Assembly (NCBI RefSeq): GCF_002115755.1
Contig: NZ_JFKA01000008.1
Span: 111,768 to 175,767 of the forward strand
Length of the DNA stretch: 64,000 nt
Source: Thalassospira mesophila
Lineage (GTDB): Bacteria; Pseudomonadota; Alphaproteobacteria; Rhodospirillales; Thalassospiraceae
Reading direction: 5' to 3'
The position numbers and the translations under genes were made by a program. Below, in pieces: positions 26,990 to 36,267 of this stretch; position 1 is the first letter of the stretch, and every line of letters begins with the position of its first letter. The notes beneath the pieces were generated by a model. It did not search any database. It had not been told where the DNA came from and saw nothing but the letters and a program-made list of their open reading frames with translations.

Positions 26990-27790
26990 TCAGTTGATCC
27001 AGGCTGTTGGCTGTTTGATATCTGTAATATCGGCGACGCCATATTTTTCTAGAATGCTGTGATACACGCCGTTGGCGCGAATGGTGCTGATCCCGTGGTT
27101 AAGGATGTTTAACAACGATCTGGCATCGTCGATCCGGCGCGAAATGCAGCTATAATACGGGGCCTGGCTAACTTCATGATATTGAAGTGAAAACAGGGTG
27201 TCGCGTTTTTTGTGGGCGACCAGAACCGGTTCGCGAAATGAATAAATCATGTCGATGCGGTTGTTATAAAGCATGCCCAGCAATACTTGCTCGCTGTTGG
27301 CAGTAATCACCGTTAGCCCGGCATTTTCGGCGGCATTTTCCAGGTTATAGCCCGCAACAACCCCGATTCTCAGGTCGCGCGCATCGGCAAGGCTGGTGAT
27401 GTTTTGTGCGATATGCCCGGCAATGGAAAAAAAGCCGATCCGCACCCGCCCCAGTTCGGTTGAATAAAGCATGTCGCGTTCGCGCTCGACTGTGTAGGAA
27501 CACGAACATAGCCCGTCAACCCGGCCTTCCTCGGCCAAAAGATAGGCCCGTTTCCATGGGTAAAACGGGGTTTCAAGGGCCAGGTTTCCCACGGCAAAGG
27601 CCGCACGGAGCAATTCAACATCATATCCCGGAAGCGGGATGTTTTCGTCTATTTTTGAAGGCGGAAAAGGGTTGCAGGCCATTGTGACAGATCGGCGTGT
27701 ATCGTCCGCGTGCGCCGGGTGTGTTGACGCGTAAAAGGCCGCCATCACCATTGCGGCGATGCCCAGTTTGAGTATCCGATACCCTGTCAT
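26990..27790 (-). CDS. periplasmic solute-binding family 3-like protein
   Basis: 266-aa exported protein. The ATG at 27790 yields a signal peptide (KLGIAAMVMAAFYASTHPAHA) and has GGGGAA upstream; a start ten codons earlier is less good. The body resembles the polar amino-acid binding fold (LPGYDVELLRAAFAVG, AEEGRVDGLCSCSYTVERER, RDLRIGVVAGYNLENAAENA). Two adjacent Cys in LCSCS are notable. There are no transporter genes nearby. It resembles in style the protein at 7027-7794 but is a different member. The ligand is unknown. Confidence 0.72.
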   Translation of the reverse strand: MTGYRILKLGIAAMVMAAFYASTHPAHADDTRRSVTMACNPFPPSKIDENIPLPGYDVELLRAAFAVGNLALETPFYPWKRAYLLAEEGRVDGLCSCSYTVERERDMLYSTELGRVRIGFFSIAGHIAQNITSLADARDLRIGVVAGYNLENAAENAGLTVITANSEQVLLGMLYNNRIDMIYSFREPVLVAHKKRDTLFSLQYHEVSQAPYYSCISRRIDDARSLLNILNHGISTIRANGVYHSILEKYGVADITDIKQPTAWIN

Positions 27791-27891
27791 CCCAGTTCCC
27801 CAAAATAAATTTGTCGGCAATTTTGTCTTGCAAGGCCCTGTTGGCGGTTTCTTTGCGAACCGTTTTTTATCTTAACGTATTTGGACGGCAT

Positions 27892-27927
27892 AAAAAAAGG
27901 GCCAGCCCGAATTGGGGCCGACCCTTT
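27892..27927 (-). terminator. Rho-independent terminator of pckA
   Basis: On the minus strand AAAGGGTCGGCCC and GGGCTGGCCCTTT pair over 13 bp (two G-U pairs) with a 6-base loop, followed by TTTTTTTA. It lies 22 bases after the pckA stop. Confidence 0.92.
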
Positions 27928-27948
27928 CGGTATTCGTTGAAATCAACC

Positions 27949-29574
27949 TTATTCGGCAGCTTTAACTTCGGCGCTGTTACGAATGGCAATTTCTTTCACT
28001 GCATCATTCACATGTTCTTCGAACTTGGCAAAGTTCTTTTCAAAACGTGCGGTCAGATTTGCAGCAGCCTTGTCATAGGCAGCCTTGTTCGACCAGCTTT
28101 CACGCGGGTTCAATACCTTGGCCGGTACATCGCCGCATTCGGTCGGATAGGTCAGGCCAAAGAACGGGTCGGTGGCGAACGGTACGTGGTTCAACTCGCC
28201 ATTCAGGGCGGCGTTTAACAAAGCGCGGGTATAACCGATTTTCATCCGTGCCCCTTCGCCAAAACCGCCACCGGACCAGCCGGTATTAACCAGCCAGCAA
28301 TCGGCACCGTGCTTTTCAATCAGTTCGCCCAGCAGTTTGGCATAAACCGACGGATGGCGCGGCATAAACGGCGCACCAAAACAGGCTGAAAATGCGGCGG
28401 TCGGTTCCTTGACACCTTTTTCCGTGCCGGCAACCTTGGCGGTATAACCCGACAGGAAGTGATACATCGCCTGGGCCGAGCTAAGCTTTGCGATTGGCGG
28501 CAAAACACCAAAGGCATCGCAGGTCAGCATGACAATGTTTTTCGGGTGGCCGCCACGGCCATTTTCCGACGCATTGGGGATAAATTCGATCGGGTAGCAC
28601 GAACGGGTATTTTCGGTGTGGCGCTGGTCGTCAAGGTCAAGCTCGCGGGTTTGCTTGTTCATGACAACGTTTTCCAAAACCGTGCCAAAGGTTTCGGTGG
28701 TGGCGTAAATTTCCGGCTCGGCTTCACGCGAAAGCTTGATCACCTTGGCATAACAGCCGCCTTCAAAGTTAAAGACGCCATCTTCGCCCCAGCCATGTTC
28801 GTCGTCACCAATCAGGGTGCGCGATGCATCGGCCGACAGGGTGGTTTTACCCGTGCCCGACAAGCCAAAGAAAATGGCGGTGTCGCCATTGGGGCCAATA
28901 TTGGCCGAACAATGCATTGGCAGAACGTTTTTGGCAGGCAGAATGTGATTAAGAACCGAGAAAATCGATTTCTTCATCTCGCCGGCATACCAGGTGCCAC
29001 CAATCAGCACCATTTTACGCTCGAAGCTGACCATAACAAAGATTTCGGAACGGGTGCCGTCCACTTCGGGGTCAGACTGAAGGCCGGGCGCATGCAGGAT
29101 GGTAAAGCCGGGATCGAAATCGCGCAGGTCTTCCTTGGGCGGCTGAATGAACATGTTGCGCACAAACAGGTTGTGCCAGGCATTTTCATTGATGATGCGC
29201 ACCGGCAGGCGGAACTGCGGGTCGGAACCGGCGTAACAATCCTGTACGAACAGTTCGGTGCCCTGAAAATATGCGCGCATTTTCTGATACATGCGCTCAA
29301 ATACTTCCGGGGAAACCGGGCGGTTTACATCGCCCCAGTCAATATCGGCTTTAACGGATTCTTCTTCGACGATATAGCGGTCCTGTGGGGAACGGCCGGT
29401 ATGTTCGCCGGTCAGGGCAACAAAGGCGCCACCCTTGGCAATTTTGCCTTCCGAACGACGGATGGCATGTTCATAAAGTCCGGCAGCGTCCAAATTCCAG
29501 TGAACGGCGCCAAGATTTTTGAGGCCATGTTTTTCAAGGCCTACACGGCTGACAACGGGTCCTGATTGCAGCAC
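27949..29574 (-). CDS. pckA: phosphoenolpyruvate carboxykinase (ATP)
   Basis: ATP-dependent PEPCK converting oxaloacetate to phosphoenolpyruvate, the entry step of gluconeogenesis. At 541 aa it is the normal length. The kinase-1a loop [13 protein letters not shown], the metal-binding stretch LIGDDEHGW, and the substrate-site motifs [15 protein letters not shown] and [12 protein letters not shown] are all present, as is ATP-type rather than GTP-type spacing. RBS AGGAGA lies upstream. The leader contains inverted repeats (separate entry) and there is a strong terminator downstream, so it is monocistronic. Confidence 0.98.
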   Translation of the reverse strand: MLQSGPVVSRVGLEKHGLKNLGAVHWNLDAAGLYEHAIRRSEGKIAKGGAFVALTGEHTGRSPQDRYIVEEESVKADIDWGDVNRPVSPEVFERMYQKMRAYFQGTELFVQDCYAGSDPQFRLPVRIINENAWHNLFVRNMFIQPPKEDLRDFDPGFTILHAPGLQSDPEVDGTRSEIFVMVSFERKMVLIGGTWYAGEMKKSIFSVLNHILPAKNVLPMHCSANIGPNGDTAIFFGLSGTGKTTLSADASRTLIGDDEHGWGEDGVFNFEGGCYAKVIKLSREAEPEIYATTETFGTVLENVVMNKQTRELDLDDQRHTENTRSCYPIEFIPNASENGRGGHPKNIVMLTCDAFGVLPPIAKLSSAQAMYHFLSGYTAKVAGTEKGVKEPTAAFSACFGAPFMPRHPSVYAKLLGELIEKHGADCWLVNTGWSGGGFGEGARMKIGYTRALLNAALNGELNHVPFATDPFFGLTYPTECGDVPAKVLNPRESWSNKAAYDKAAANLTARFEKNFAKFEEHVNDAVKEIAIRNSAEVKAAE

Positions 29575-29591
29575 AGATCTCTCCTAGTGGG

Positions 29592-29620
29592 ATCAAGAAG
29601 TCTGGGGTTTATGTCTTGAT
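29592..29620. promoter_or_regulatory. inverted repeat in the pckA leader
   Basis: ATCAAGA and TCTTGAT form a perfect 7-bp inverted repeat with a 15-base gap, 18 to 46 bases upstream of the pckA ATG. A second imperfect palindrome (AGGGTCCC...GGGTCCCT) follows at 29626-29648. These could be operators for a carbon-source regulator or mRNA leader stems. No known regulator is assigned. Confidence 0.4.
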
Positions 29621-29785
29621 ATGCAAGGGTCCCGTGGGGTGGGTCCCTGACATTGCGACATATTGTTACAATGACATGGCAAAAGCAACCGCTGCTTTGG
29701 GCAAATAACCCGCATTTTGCCCCCCGTTTTCCGAATGTGAAAATGCCATGTTCGTATATGCAAAAAATGCCGGAAATCTGCCGTT

Positions 29786-30592
29786 TTATGTCGGTTTTTT
29801 GTGCCGTTTCTGACCCATTTCTACCAGAATCTTTTGCCCCTCGATCATGCTGCTTATTGTATGAGGAAAATCGATTCGCAAGACTGTATCGTTACAGGTC
29901 AAATTCATGCCGTCACAGTCGATTGTGACCACTTTCCAGCCGGTGGCGGAGTCGCCGCCGGGGCGGGTATTGTGCGCCACAATCTGATCAATCCGGTTTT
30001 GTGCCGTGCTGTTAAGGTAGTGAACCAGGTCATCATGGTGGTGGGCCAGTTCGCCAGTATCGGGACGAACCAGCTGGTCGCCACGTAACCGCCGCTGTTT
30101 GCCAAAACCACCCACCCAATATGCCGCCACGACATTGACCCGGTAAAACCCGAAATCACCGAAACCGGCATAAAGGGCGGCATCGGGCTGACAGGCCAGA
30201 TAATAACGTCGTAAAAAATCGTCGTCAGTACGTGTGGCGGTGCCAAATACGGTTAATCGTTGGGTAGCGGTCAGGGGTGCGGGCGGCGTTGGCGAAGATG
30301 CCGTGCCCGGGTTAACGGGCGATGCTGAAGCAACGGGGCACGCAGGCCTGAATAACAGTGAAACCCTTGGATCGTTATGAATATGGCGGGTGTGATCAGC
30401 CAGTTCCGAAATCAGGATTATCGGGGTTCCGTCGATATAAATTACCGGATGTACCATGGATGTGACGGGCCAGCCATTTTCAACCTGGCCATGCTTGCAA
30501 GCCAGGGTGGCAAGGGTTGCTCCGTGCGCATTACGCATCAGGCGGCGTAAGCTGGTTGTGTCATTTCCAGGCTGGTCGGATGGCTGTTTCAC
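29786..30592 (-). CDS. HugZ-like FMN-binding split-barrel protein with DUF2470
   Basis: 268-aa protein of the pyridoxamine-5'-phosphate-oxidase-like heme-utilisation group. The split barrel begins at NAHGATLATLACKHG with WPVTSMVHPVIYIDG and the strand HNDPRVSLLFR. The C-terminal about 80 residues (HYLNSTAQNRIDQIVAHNTR, then VVTIDCDGMNLTC) match DUF2470, whose helix-strand layout carries the His used by HugZ-type proteins. I place the start at a GTG (30592) with GGGAAAG upstream; a TTG at 30619 is the alternative. Whether it degrades heme or merely binds FMN/heme cannot be settled from sequence. No heme uptake genes adjoin. Confidence 0.8.
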   Translation of the reverse strand: MKQPSDQPGNDTTSLRRLMRNAHGATLATLACKHGQVENGWPVTSMVHPVIYIDGTPIILISELADHTRHIHNDPRVSLLFRPACPVASASPVNPGTASSPTPPAPLTATQRLTVFGTATRTDDDFLRRYYLACQPDAALYAGFGDFGFYRVNVVAAYWVGGFGKQRRLRGDQLVRPDTGELAHHHDDLVHYLNSTAQNRIDQIVAHNTRPGGDSATGWKVVTIDCDGMNLTCNDTVLRIDFPHTISSMIEGQKILVEMGQKRHKKPT

Positions 30593-30979
30593 AGTTTGCT
30601 TTCCCGGTTGCGATGACAAAAGGTATACGCAATTTTAAAGCGTTTATTTAAAATTTTAATCTATCGAATGGTTGTTAAACCGTTGATGCGTCCCGATCTC
30701 CATATAAGTAAATTTTTATACTGGGTTTAAGGGGAATATTCGCAGTTGAAATGTCGTAAAAAGCATAGGGATTGCAGATGGATTATACGCAAGGTTGGTT
30801 TTTGCTAGCTTAAAGATGTTTTGCATCCCGCTTTTCCCGGCATAGTATCGAACACAGGGGATACTACGGATAACAGTGTATTTAGACAGGCACCGACAAT
30901 GCAGACGTGCCTGTTTGAGTTGAATGTTTGGCAGACTGCCGATGGCAGTGTGTTGGTGGTTTTAAGGGGAATGGGATAC
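30593..30979. other. divergent intergenic region, AT-rich, no gene seen
   Basis: About 390 bases between the HugZ-like gene and the response regulator gene, with AT-rich tracts around 30640-30740 (for example TTTAAAATTTTAAT). It is a likely divergent promoter region. A frame from 30821 is continuous with the response regulator, but the GTG at 30980 has the better ribosome binding site, so I treat this part as 5' leader. Confidence 0.5.
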
Positions 30980-33247
30980 GTGACCAGCGAACATAACGAC
31001 ATTATTCACATTTTTGATGAACCGGGCGACGAGGCTGTATCGCGGGAGGACATTGTTGTTTATCCCGCCAGCACATGTGTTTCTTCGTGGAAAATTCTGG
31101 TTGTTGATGATGATGTTGATGTTCACGAGGCAACCGAATTTGCTTTGCGCAAGGTTACAATTCTGGGCCGCAAACTTGAACTGATCCACGCCTATTCGGG
31201 CGAGGAAGGCAACCGCGTTTTTAATGCAAACAGCGACATTGCCGTGTTGCTGCTTGATGTGGTGATGGAAGAAGAACATGCCGGTTTGCAACTGGTGCGC
31301 CAGTTGCGTGAGCAGGGCCATCATAAACCGCGCATTATTTTGCGAACAGGGCACCCTGGTTATGCCCCCGAAAGCCGCATTATCCGCGATTACGACATCA
31401 ATGATTACCGCACCAAGGACGAGCTAACCCGCACCCGCCTGATTACAACCCTGACGGCCTCCATTCGTGCTTATGATTACATTAACATGCTGGAACAAAC
31501 CCGTTCCGGGCTTGAACTGATTATTGAAAGCACGCGCGATCTTTATCATCGCCGCAGCTTCGATCTGTTTGCCCAAGGGGTGCTGGTTCAGCTTGCCGCG
31601 CTTCTGCATCTGGAACCCGAAGGGGCCATTTGCGCAATCGGCCCGGCCCAGGGTGACGACAGTGCCATTAAACAATTGCCGATTATTGCCGGCCTTGGGC
31701 GGTTTAGCGAACAGATCGGTCTGGATATTGCCAGCCTGCCGGGCATTGATGTTGAAGCCCTCAGCCGCCTTCCCTTTAATGATCATGAACCGGTTCTGAT
31801 CGGCAAAAGCATTGCCATGCGATTTGCCGCCAACAAGGACCGCGAGTTACTGGTGTATTTTGAACATGCCGGGGGCATTGAAAAAGATTCAATTTCCCTG
31901 TTGCGGCTGTTTTCGGGCAATCTGGCCCTGTGTTTTGAAAACCTGGCCCTGATCAATCGGCTTGATGAACTGGCCTTTGTTGATCAGAAACTTGGCATTC
32001 CCAATCATAATGCCTATTTCCGCAAACTTTCCGATATCATCGATATTCATAACAAGGATTGCCATGTCGCCCTTGTTGCCATTGACGAAGCCCCGCAATT
32101 TGCCGTTGCCTTTGGCATGGAATTTATCGACCGGGTGATACTGGCGGTTCATTCACGTATGAAAGTCATGATCGGCAAGGATATTTTTGTTGCCCGTCTG
32201 GGCGAGTTTCGCCTTGCCGTTATTGATGAAAGTTGCACGATTGGCGAAGCTATCCTGTCGTCGGTTTTTGATCATGCATTTGTAATTGATGACAATAACA
32301 TCACCCTGTCGGCCACCATCGGGGTGGTTCGCGAAGGGGTGAAAAACTATGAATCCGTTGCGGTTGACCGGGCCGTGCGCACCACATTGTTGCGCGCGAC
32401 GCAAAAAACACCGGGCCGCGCCATGCTATATACCCCCGACCTTGAAGAAAACATTGCCCGTTCGGTGCAGTTGCGCGGCGGGCTGCACGATGCTCTGCGC
32501 AACGGCGATATCCAGTTTCACTTTCAACCCCAGCTGGCCTTAAACAGTGGCGCGCTGATCGGGGCCGAGGTGCTGGCACGCTGGACATTTAATGGGACCC
32601 CGGTGTCGCCGGGATACTTTATTCCGCTGGCAGAAAAAAGCGGGCTGATTTCCGAACTGACATTTCAGGCATTACGGGCCGTGGGGCGGTTTGTGGCCAA
32701 ACGCAAGGCGCAGGCATTGCCTGAAATTCGCGTTTCCCTGAACCTGTCGGTATCCGATATCAATCAGAAAGAATTTATTCCGCAATTGCTGAAGAATGTG
32801 CGCGACGCGGATTTAACGCCTGCGACATTGCAGTTTGAAATCACCGAAAGTTTCGCAGTGCACGGGGCCAGCGATGCGCTGGTAGCGATAAACAAGCTAA
32901 AAGATGCCGGTTTCCGGTTGTCGCTTGATGACTTTGGTACCGGTTTTTCATCGCTTAGCTATCTTGATCATTTGCCGATTGATGAAGTGAAAATTGACCG
33001 GTCTTTTGTCAGTCCGCTTCAGGTTGTGACCGCACGGCAAAGTATTGCCGCTTCAACCCAGACAATTGCCGATAATCTGGGGCTGGAGGTTTTGGCTGAA
33101 GGTGTGGAAACGGTTGAACAGCACCAGATATTGCGGTTCATAGGTGTAAAGTTTGTGCAGGGGTTTCTGTATGGGCGCCCCATGACGGAGGCTGATTTTA
33201 TGACCTGGGAACAAAATTGGGATATGGCAAAGGTTGTTAATCAATGA
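30980..33247 (+). CDS. response regulator, REC-DUF3369-degenerate GGDEF-EAL
   Basis: 755-aa cytoplasmic response regulator. The REC domain (about 38-165) has the acidic pocket VVDDDVDVHE, phospho-acceptor Asp93 in LLLDVVME, the Thr in LRTGHPG and the Lys in YRTKDEL. A DUF3369 sensor-like domain follows (about 175-340). Next is a GGDEF region in which the active-site loop reads RLGEFRL, so it should not make c-di-GMP. The last part is an EAL domain with every catalytic residue present (AEVLARW, LNLSVSD, FEITES, LDDFGTGFSS, VKIDRSF, VLAEGVET, VQGFLYGRP). It starts at a GTG nine bases after AGGGGA; the longer frame from 30821 is unlikely. It overlaps the downstream kinase gene by four bases, which makes the kinase its probable partner. 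Confidence 0.9.
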   Translation: MTSEHNDIIHIFDEPGDEAVSREDIVVYPASTCVSSWKILVVDDDVDVHEATEFALRKVTILGRKLELIHAYSGEEGNRVFNANSDIAVLLLDVVMEEEHAGLQLVRQLREQGHHKPRIILRTGHPGYAPESRIIRDYDINDYRTKDELTRTRLITTLTASIRAYDYINMLEQTRSGLELIIESTRDLYHRRSFDLFAQGVLVQLAALLHLEPEGAICAIGPAQGDDSAIKQLPIIAGLGRFSEQIGLDIASLPGIDVEALSRLPFNDHEPVLIGKSIAMRFAANKDRELLVYFEHAGGIEKDSISLLRLFSGNLALCFENLALINRLDELAFVDQKLGIPNHNAYFRKLSDIIDIHNKDCHVALVAIDEAPQFAVAFGMEFIDRVILAVHSRMKVMIGKDIFVARLGEFRLAVIDESCTIGEAILSSVFDHAFVIDDNNITLSATIGVVREGVKNYESVAVDRAVRTTLLRATQKTPGRAMLYTPDLEENIARSVQLRGGLHDALRNGDIQFHFQPQLALNSGALIGAEVLARWTFNGTPVSPGYFIPLAEKSGLISELTFQALRAVGRFVAKRKAQALPEIRVSLNLSVSDINQKEFIPQLLKNVRDADLTPATLQFEITESFAVHGASDALVAINKLKDAGFRLSLDDFGTGFSSLSYLDHLPIDEVKIDRSFVSPLQVVTARQSIAASTQTIADNLGLEVLAEGVETVEQHQILRFIGVKFVQGFLYGRPMTEADFMTWEQNWDMAKVVNQ

Positions 33248-35163
33248 CAACCGTCCGTCGGGGAATGATCAGACGCGCCCAGGAAGGTGTCCTGTCACGG
33301 GCGGTCAGCTTTCATTCGTTGCTTCTGTCACTGCATTTCTGGTGGCTGTTTAGCCTTATTTTTACATTATGTTCCGTGATATTGGCCGCAGGCGTTTTCT
33401 TTTGGACACAAGCAGAGCAGAATTCCCTGCGCGAAGATAGCGAACTGGCACTTGAACGCATTACCAACCGCCGCGAAAACCTGCTTTACAATGCCTTTAT
33501 CAGTTTCGAACAACAATTACTGATTGCTGCTGAAACAGATGACATTCGAAAGTTCCGGACAGAGGAAAACAGTGCTGCGTTGCATTTGTCCGTTATTGTC
33601 AATCAGCTGCCGAATATTTTTCAGGCCCGCATCCTTTCAAAGGATGGCATGGAAGTTATTCGGGTTGATCGTATTGGTAATCGTGCTGCCAATATCCCGG
33701 CAAACAAATTACAAAATAAATCTGACCGTTATTATTTTAAGCGTGCCCGCAAACTTATGGCAAACGAGATTTATATCTCGCCTCTGGATCTGAATGTTGA
33801 AAATGGCACGATCGAACTGCCCTGGCGACCGACTGTTCGGCTGGTTACACAGATTTCTGATAAAAACGGTGTTATAGAAGGTTACCTGATTTTCAATATT
33901 GATGCTGCGGATATGCTGACCGAGTTTGGGCATTTTGCGCCACGTAATATTGACACCGCTCTTCTTAACAACGACGGATACTGGCTTGCAGGAAAAGAAA
34001 CCAGTGAACTTTGGGGGTTTATGACGGGCAGTGGCACGTCATTGGCAACCAGTGATCCTGCTTTGTGGGAATTGCTAAAAAAACAGAAAAGTGAAGGCGT
34101 TTTTGAGTATGACGGTCAGCTTCTTACCGTTCGACGTCTACCGCTGGCGGGTATTGTTGCAGGTGGAGGATTAACCAGTCGCAGGGTCGAAGATGAAAAC
34201 CTGATTATTTTGGGCAGTACCAGGGTGGAAAGCCGTTTGTTCTCCCCCGAAACACGCGATTTTATTTTTATCGGGATCTGGTTTTTGCTGAGCGCGACCT
34301 TGTCATGGATATTGGCCTATCATGTTATAAAACGTGAGCAATCCCGTGAAATTCAGCAACGTGTAGACGTGCAATTGCAGGAAGTACAGCGTATGGCGTC
34401 GTTGGGACGTATTGTGGCCGGGGTGGCGCATGAATTGCGTACGCCAATTGGCAATGCCCTGACCACGGTTTCTGCTCTGTCCGAAGATGTCGATGACCTG
34501 ACGACAGCATTTAAATCGTCGGAAATAAAACGCAGCACACTGGATCAGCATCTTGCCGACCTTAAAGATGGATGCAAGATTGTTCAGTCCAATATTGAAC
34601 GTGCCATCGCCCTGATTGGCCATTTTAAACGGACGGCCACTGACCAAAGCACGCAAAAACGGCGGCAGTTTGATTTGAGAAATGTGCTAAATTCGTTGCT
34701 TGAAACAGTACGCCCGGAATTTCGCAAAGCCAGCATTGTGGTGCGCAAGGATTGCCCGGCTGGTTTGCAAATGGAAAGTTATCCCAGTGCGATTGATCAG
34801 ATTATTTTAAACCTGCTGCAAAATGCCAAAATTCATGCTTTTGTCGGGCGTAAATCAGGAACGATATCGGTTCGGGCTTTTAAACTGTCAGAAAAAACGA
34901 TTTGCATTGAAGTGGCCGACGATGGCGTTGGCATTCCCGAAGAATTCCGCGAGCGCATTTTTGAACCGTTCTGGTCAACCAAATGGAACAGTGGCGGCAG
35001 CGGTTTGGGGTTAAGCGTGGTGGCAAATGTGGTTAATCGCGTGTTGATGGGCGAAATCACAGTTAACAGTGTGCTGGATGAAGGAACAACATTTCGAATT
35101 GTTGTGCCGATAACTGCAAGCCTGGCCAGCATTACCACCGATGTGCAATATAATGCGGATTAA
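33244..35163 (+). CDS. dCache sensor histidine kinase
   Basis: 639-aa membrane histidine kinase. The first membrane helix is at about residues 25-56, then a periplasmic double-Cache-type sensor (about 60-340) with the typical KSDRYYFKRARKL and LDLNVENGTIELPWRPTVRL segments, and a second helix near 345-365 (FIFIGIWFLLSATLSWILAY). HisKA carries the phospho-acceptor His396 in GVAHELRTPIGNA. HATPase boxes are LLQNAKIHAF, VADDGVGIPE and GGSGLGLSVV. Its ATG overlaps the response-regulator stop (ATGA), so a phosphorelay between kinase and c-di-GMP phosphodiesterase is the natural reading. The signal is unknown. This gene seems slightly less GC-rich than its neighbours. Confidence 0.92.
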   Translation: MTTVRRGMIRRAQEGVLSRAVSFHSLLLSLHFWWLFSLIFTLCSVILAAGVFFWTQAEQNSLREDSELALERITNRRENLLYNAFISFEQQLLIAAETDDIRKFRTEENSAALHLSVIVNQLPNIFQARILSKDGMEVIRVDRIGNRAANIPANKLQNKSDRYYFKRARKLMANEIYISPLDLNVENGTIELPWRPTVRLVTQISDKNGVIEGYLIFNIDAADMLTEFGHFAPRNIDTALLNNDGYWLAGKETSELWGFMTGSGTSLATSDPALWELLKKQKSEGVFEYDGQLLTVRRLPLAGIVAGGGLTSRRVEDENLIILGSTRVESRLFSPETRDFIFIGIWFLLSATLSWILAYHVIKREQSREIQQRVDVQLQEVQRMASLGRIVAGVAHELRTPIGNALTTVSALSEDVDDLTTAFKSSEIKRSTLDQHLADLKDGCKIVQSNIERAIALIGHFKRTATDQSTQKRRQFDLRNVLNSLLETVRPEFRKASIVVRKDCPAGLQMESYPSAIDQIILNLLQNAKIHAFVGRKSGTISVRAFKLSEKTICIEVADDGVGIPEEFRERIFEPFWSTKWNSGGSGLGLSVVANVVNRVLMGEITVNSVLDEGTTFRIVVPITASLASITTDVQYNAD

Positions 35164-35248
35164 AGGCAAGGGTTCTTAAAGGAAATATACTTTAGCCATT
35201 GGCGGTATCGTCGCCCGGCGGGTGGTGCCTTATTCCGATGCCAGGTGG

Positions 35249-35434
35249 TCAGGCTTTTTTGCAGGATCCGGTTGTGGCCTGGCGGTCCCGTGCTGTTTTC
35301 AAGATGCGTTTTTTCAGGCCGTCACTGGCTGTGCGCCATTGGCCGATTTCATCAATCGTGCGAAAACAACCGGTGCAAACCTTGCCGTTTGTGTCTAGCT
35401 GGCAAATGCCAACACATGGGGATGATACCGACAT
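35249..35434 (-). CDS. DUF1289 cysteine-rich small protein
   Basis: 61-aa protein. The four Cys of DUF1289 are in place (SPCVGICQL and VCTGCFRTIDEIGQW), a motif thought to bind iron-sulfur or zinc. The ATG at 35434 gives MSVSSPCVGIC and fits the family length; the frame extends upstream another 22 codons without conserved content. It is a short independent gene on the minus strand, convergent with the kinase gene. The molecular function of the family is not known to me. Confidence 0.85.
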   Translation of the reverse strand: MSVSSPCVGICQLDTNGKVCTGCFRTIDEIGQWRTASDGLKKRILKTARDRQATTGSCKKA

Positions 35435-35521
35435 TTTCGATGACGCCTGATTTTGGGATATGAACCGGAGAGCGCTGATTTTATCGGGCATATAAAACAT
35501 GCTGTAAATGCCCGAATGCGT

Positions 35522-35562
35522 AAAAACCCCCTTTTACGCATGAGGAAACACGCAAAAGGGGG
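35522..35562 (-). terminator. terminator downstream of csbD
   Basis: CCCCCTTTT at 35527-35535 pairs with AAAAGGGGG at 35554-35562. On the minus strand the stem is followed by TTTTT. It sits between the csbD stop and the DUF1289 start, so it ends the csbD transcript. Confidence 0.75.
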
Positions 35563-35627
35563 CTTAAAACTGTGATGTCAGTGCAGTTTTGTTTTACGAC
35601 CCCGTATCAACACCAGGGTCGGGCCTG

Positions 35628-35825
35628 TTACAGGCGATCAAACCATTGGCTGACCTGCCGGTCGGCTTCTTCGCGTTCGATCCCATAGGCTTCCTGAATT
35701 TTTCCGACAAGTTTGTCGCGGCTACCATCGACGCGATCAATGTCGTCATCGGTCAGTTGGCCCCATTGCTGTTTGACGCTGCCGCGCAATTGCTTCCATT
35801 TGCCTTCAATTTGATCCCAATTCAT
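35628..35825 (-). CDS. CsbD family stress-response protein
   Basis: 65-aa hydrophilic helical protein. MNWDQIEGKWKQLRGSVKQQ and WGQLTDDDIDRVDGSRDKLV match CsbD-family proteins, which accumulate under general stress in many bacteria but have no assigned mechanism. AGGAGA stands nine bases before the ATG. It has its own terminator, so it is probably monocistronic. Confidence 0.93.
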   Translation of the reverse strand: MNWDQIEGKWKQLRGSVKQQWGQLTDDDIDRVDGSRDKLVGKIQEAYGIEREEADRQVSQWFDRL

Positions 35826-36267
35826 TGTGGATCTCCTGTCCTGTCATTTAGGATTATGCGTTTTTAGGCGTCAGACCGCAGGGAATTTTGCGTCGGGCAA
35901 GAGCATCTTTTCCCACCGGGCTAACTGGTAATAGAACGGTTGGGCGGGGCAGATGTTCCGTATTTGGGCTGGTACGCTCCTTGCGACAGTCAGGAGTATT
36001 TTGGTGGAAATGCCAAATTATCCTTGTCCCTCACGGGGATAACAGGCTGCCAAAGGCGGGATATTTAGCCCTGTTTTCACGTTTAAACCGCTTGGCAGGA
36101 AGATGGGAAAAGGTCTTGATCGTCACTTGCCGGAAAGGTCGAAATTGACGGCTAGGCAGACATAACTGCGCCCCGGCTTGATCCGGTCGCCCCTTCGGGC
36201 TATAGCCGGACAACAAATTATATTTTGGAGTGTGTGAAAGCGCACAAGGCGTGCAGCACGGAGGAAA
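35826..36267. other. divergent intergenic region, no gene seen
   Basis: About 440 bases between csbD (minus strand) and the SpoU methyltransferase (plus strand). Frames in it are Arg-rich and lack ribosome binding sites. A small GCCC-CTTC-GGGC hairpin with a looser outer CCGG pairing lies near 36180-36211; I could not match it to a known riboswitch. Confidence 0.45.

Noticed and set aside
28459..29565. Long plus-strand frame of about 368 codons
   Set aside because: It lies entirely within pckA on the opposite strand. The pckA frame has clear family motifs, while this frame is a compositional shadow of a GC-rich gene.
36180..36211. GCCC-CTTC-GGGC hairpin upstream of the SpoU gene
   Set aside because: It is too short and unsupported to be a riboswitch, with no recognisable aptamer and no T-run.
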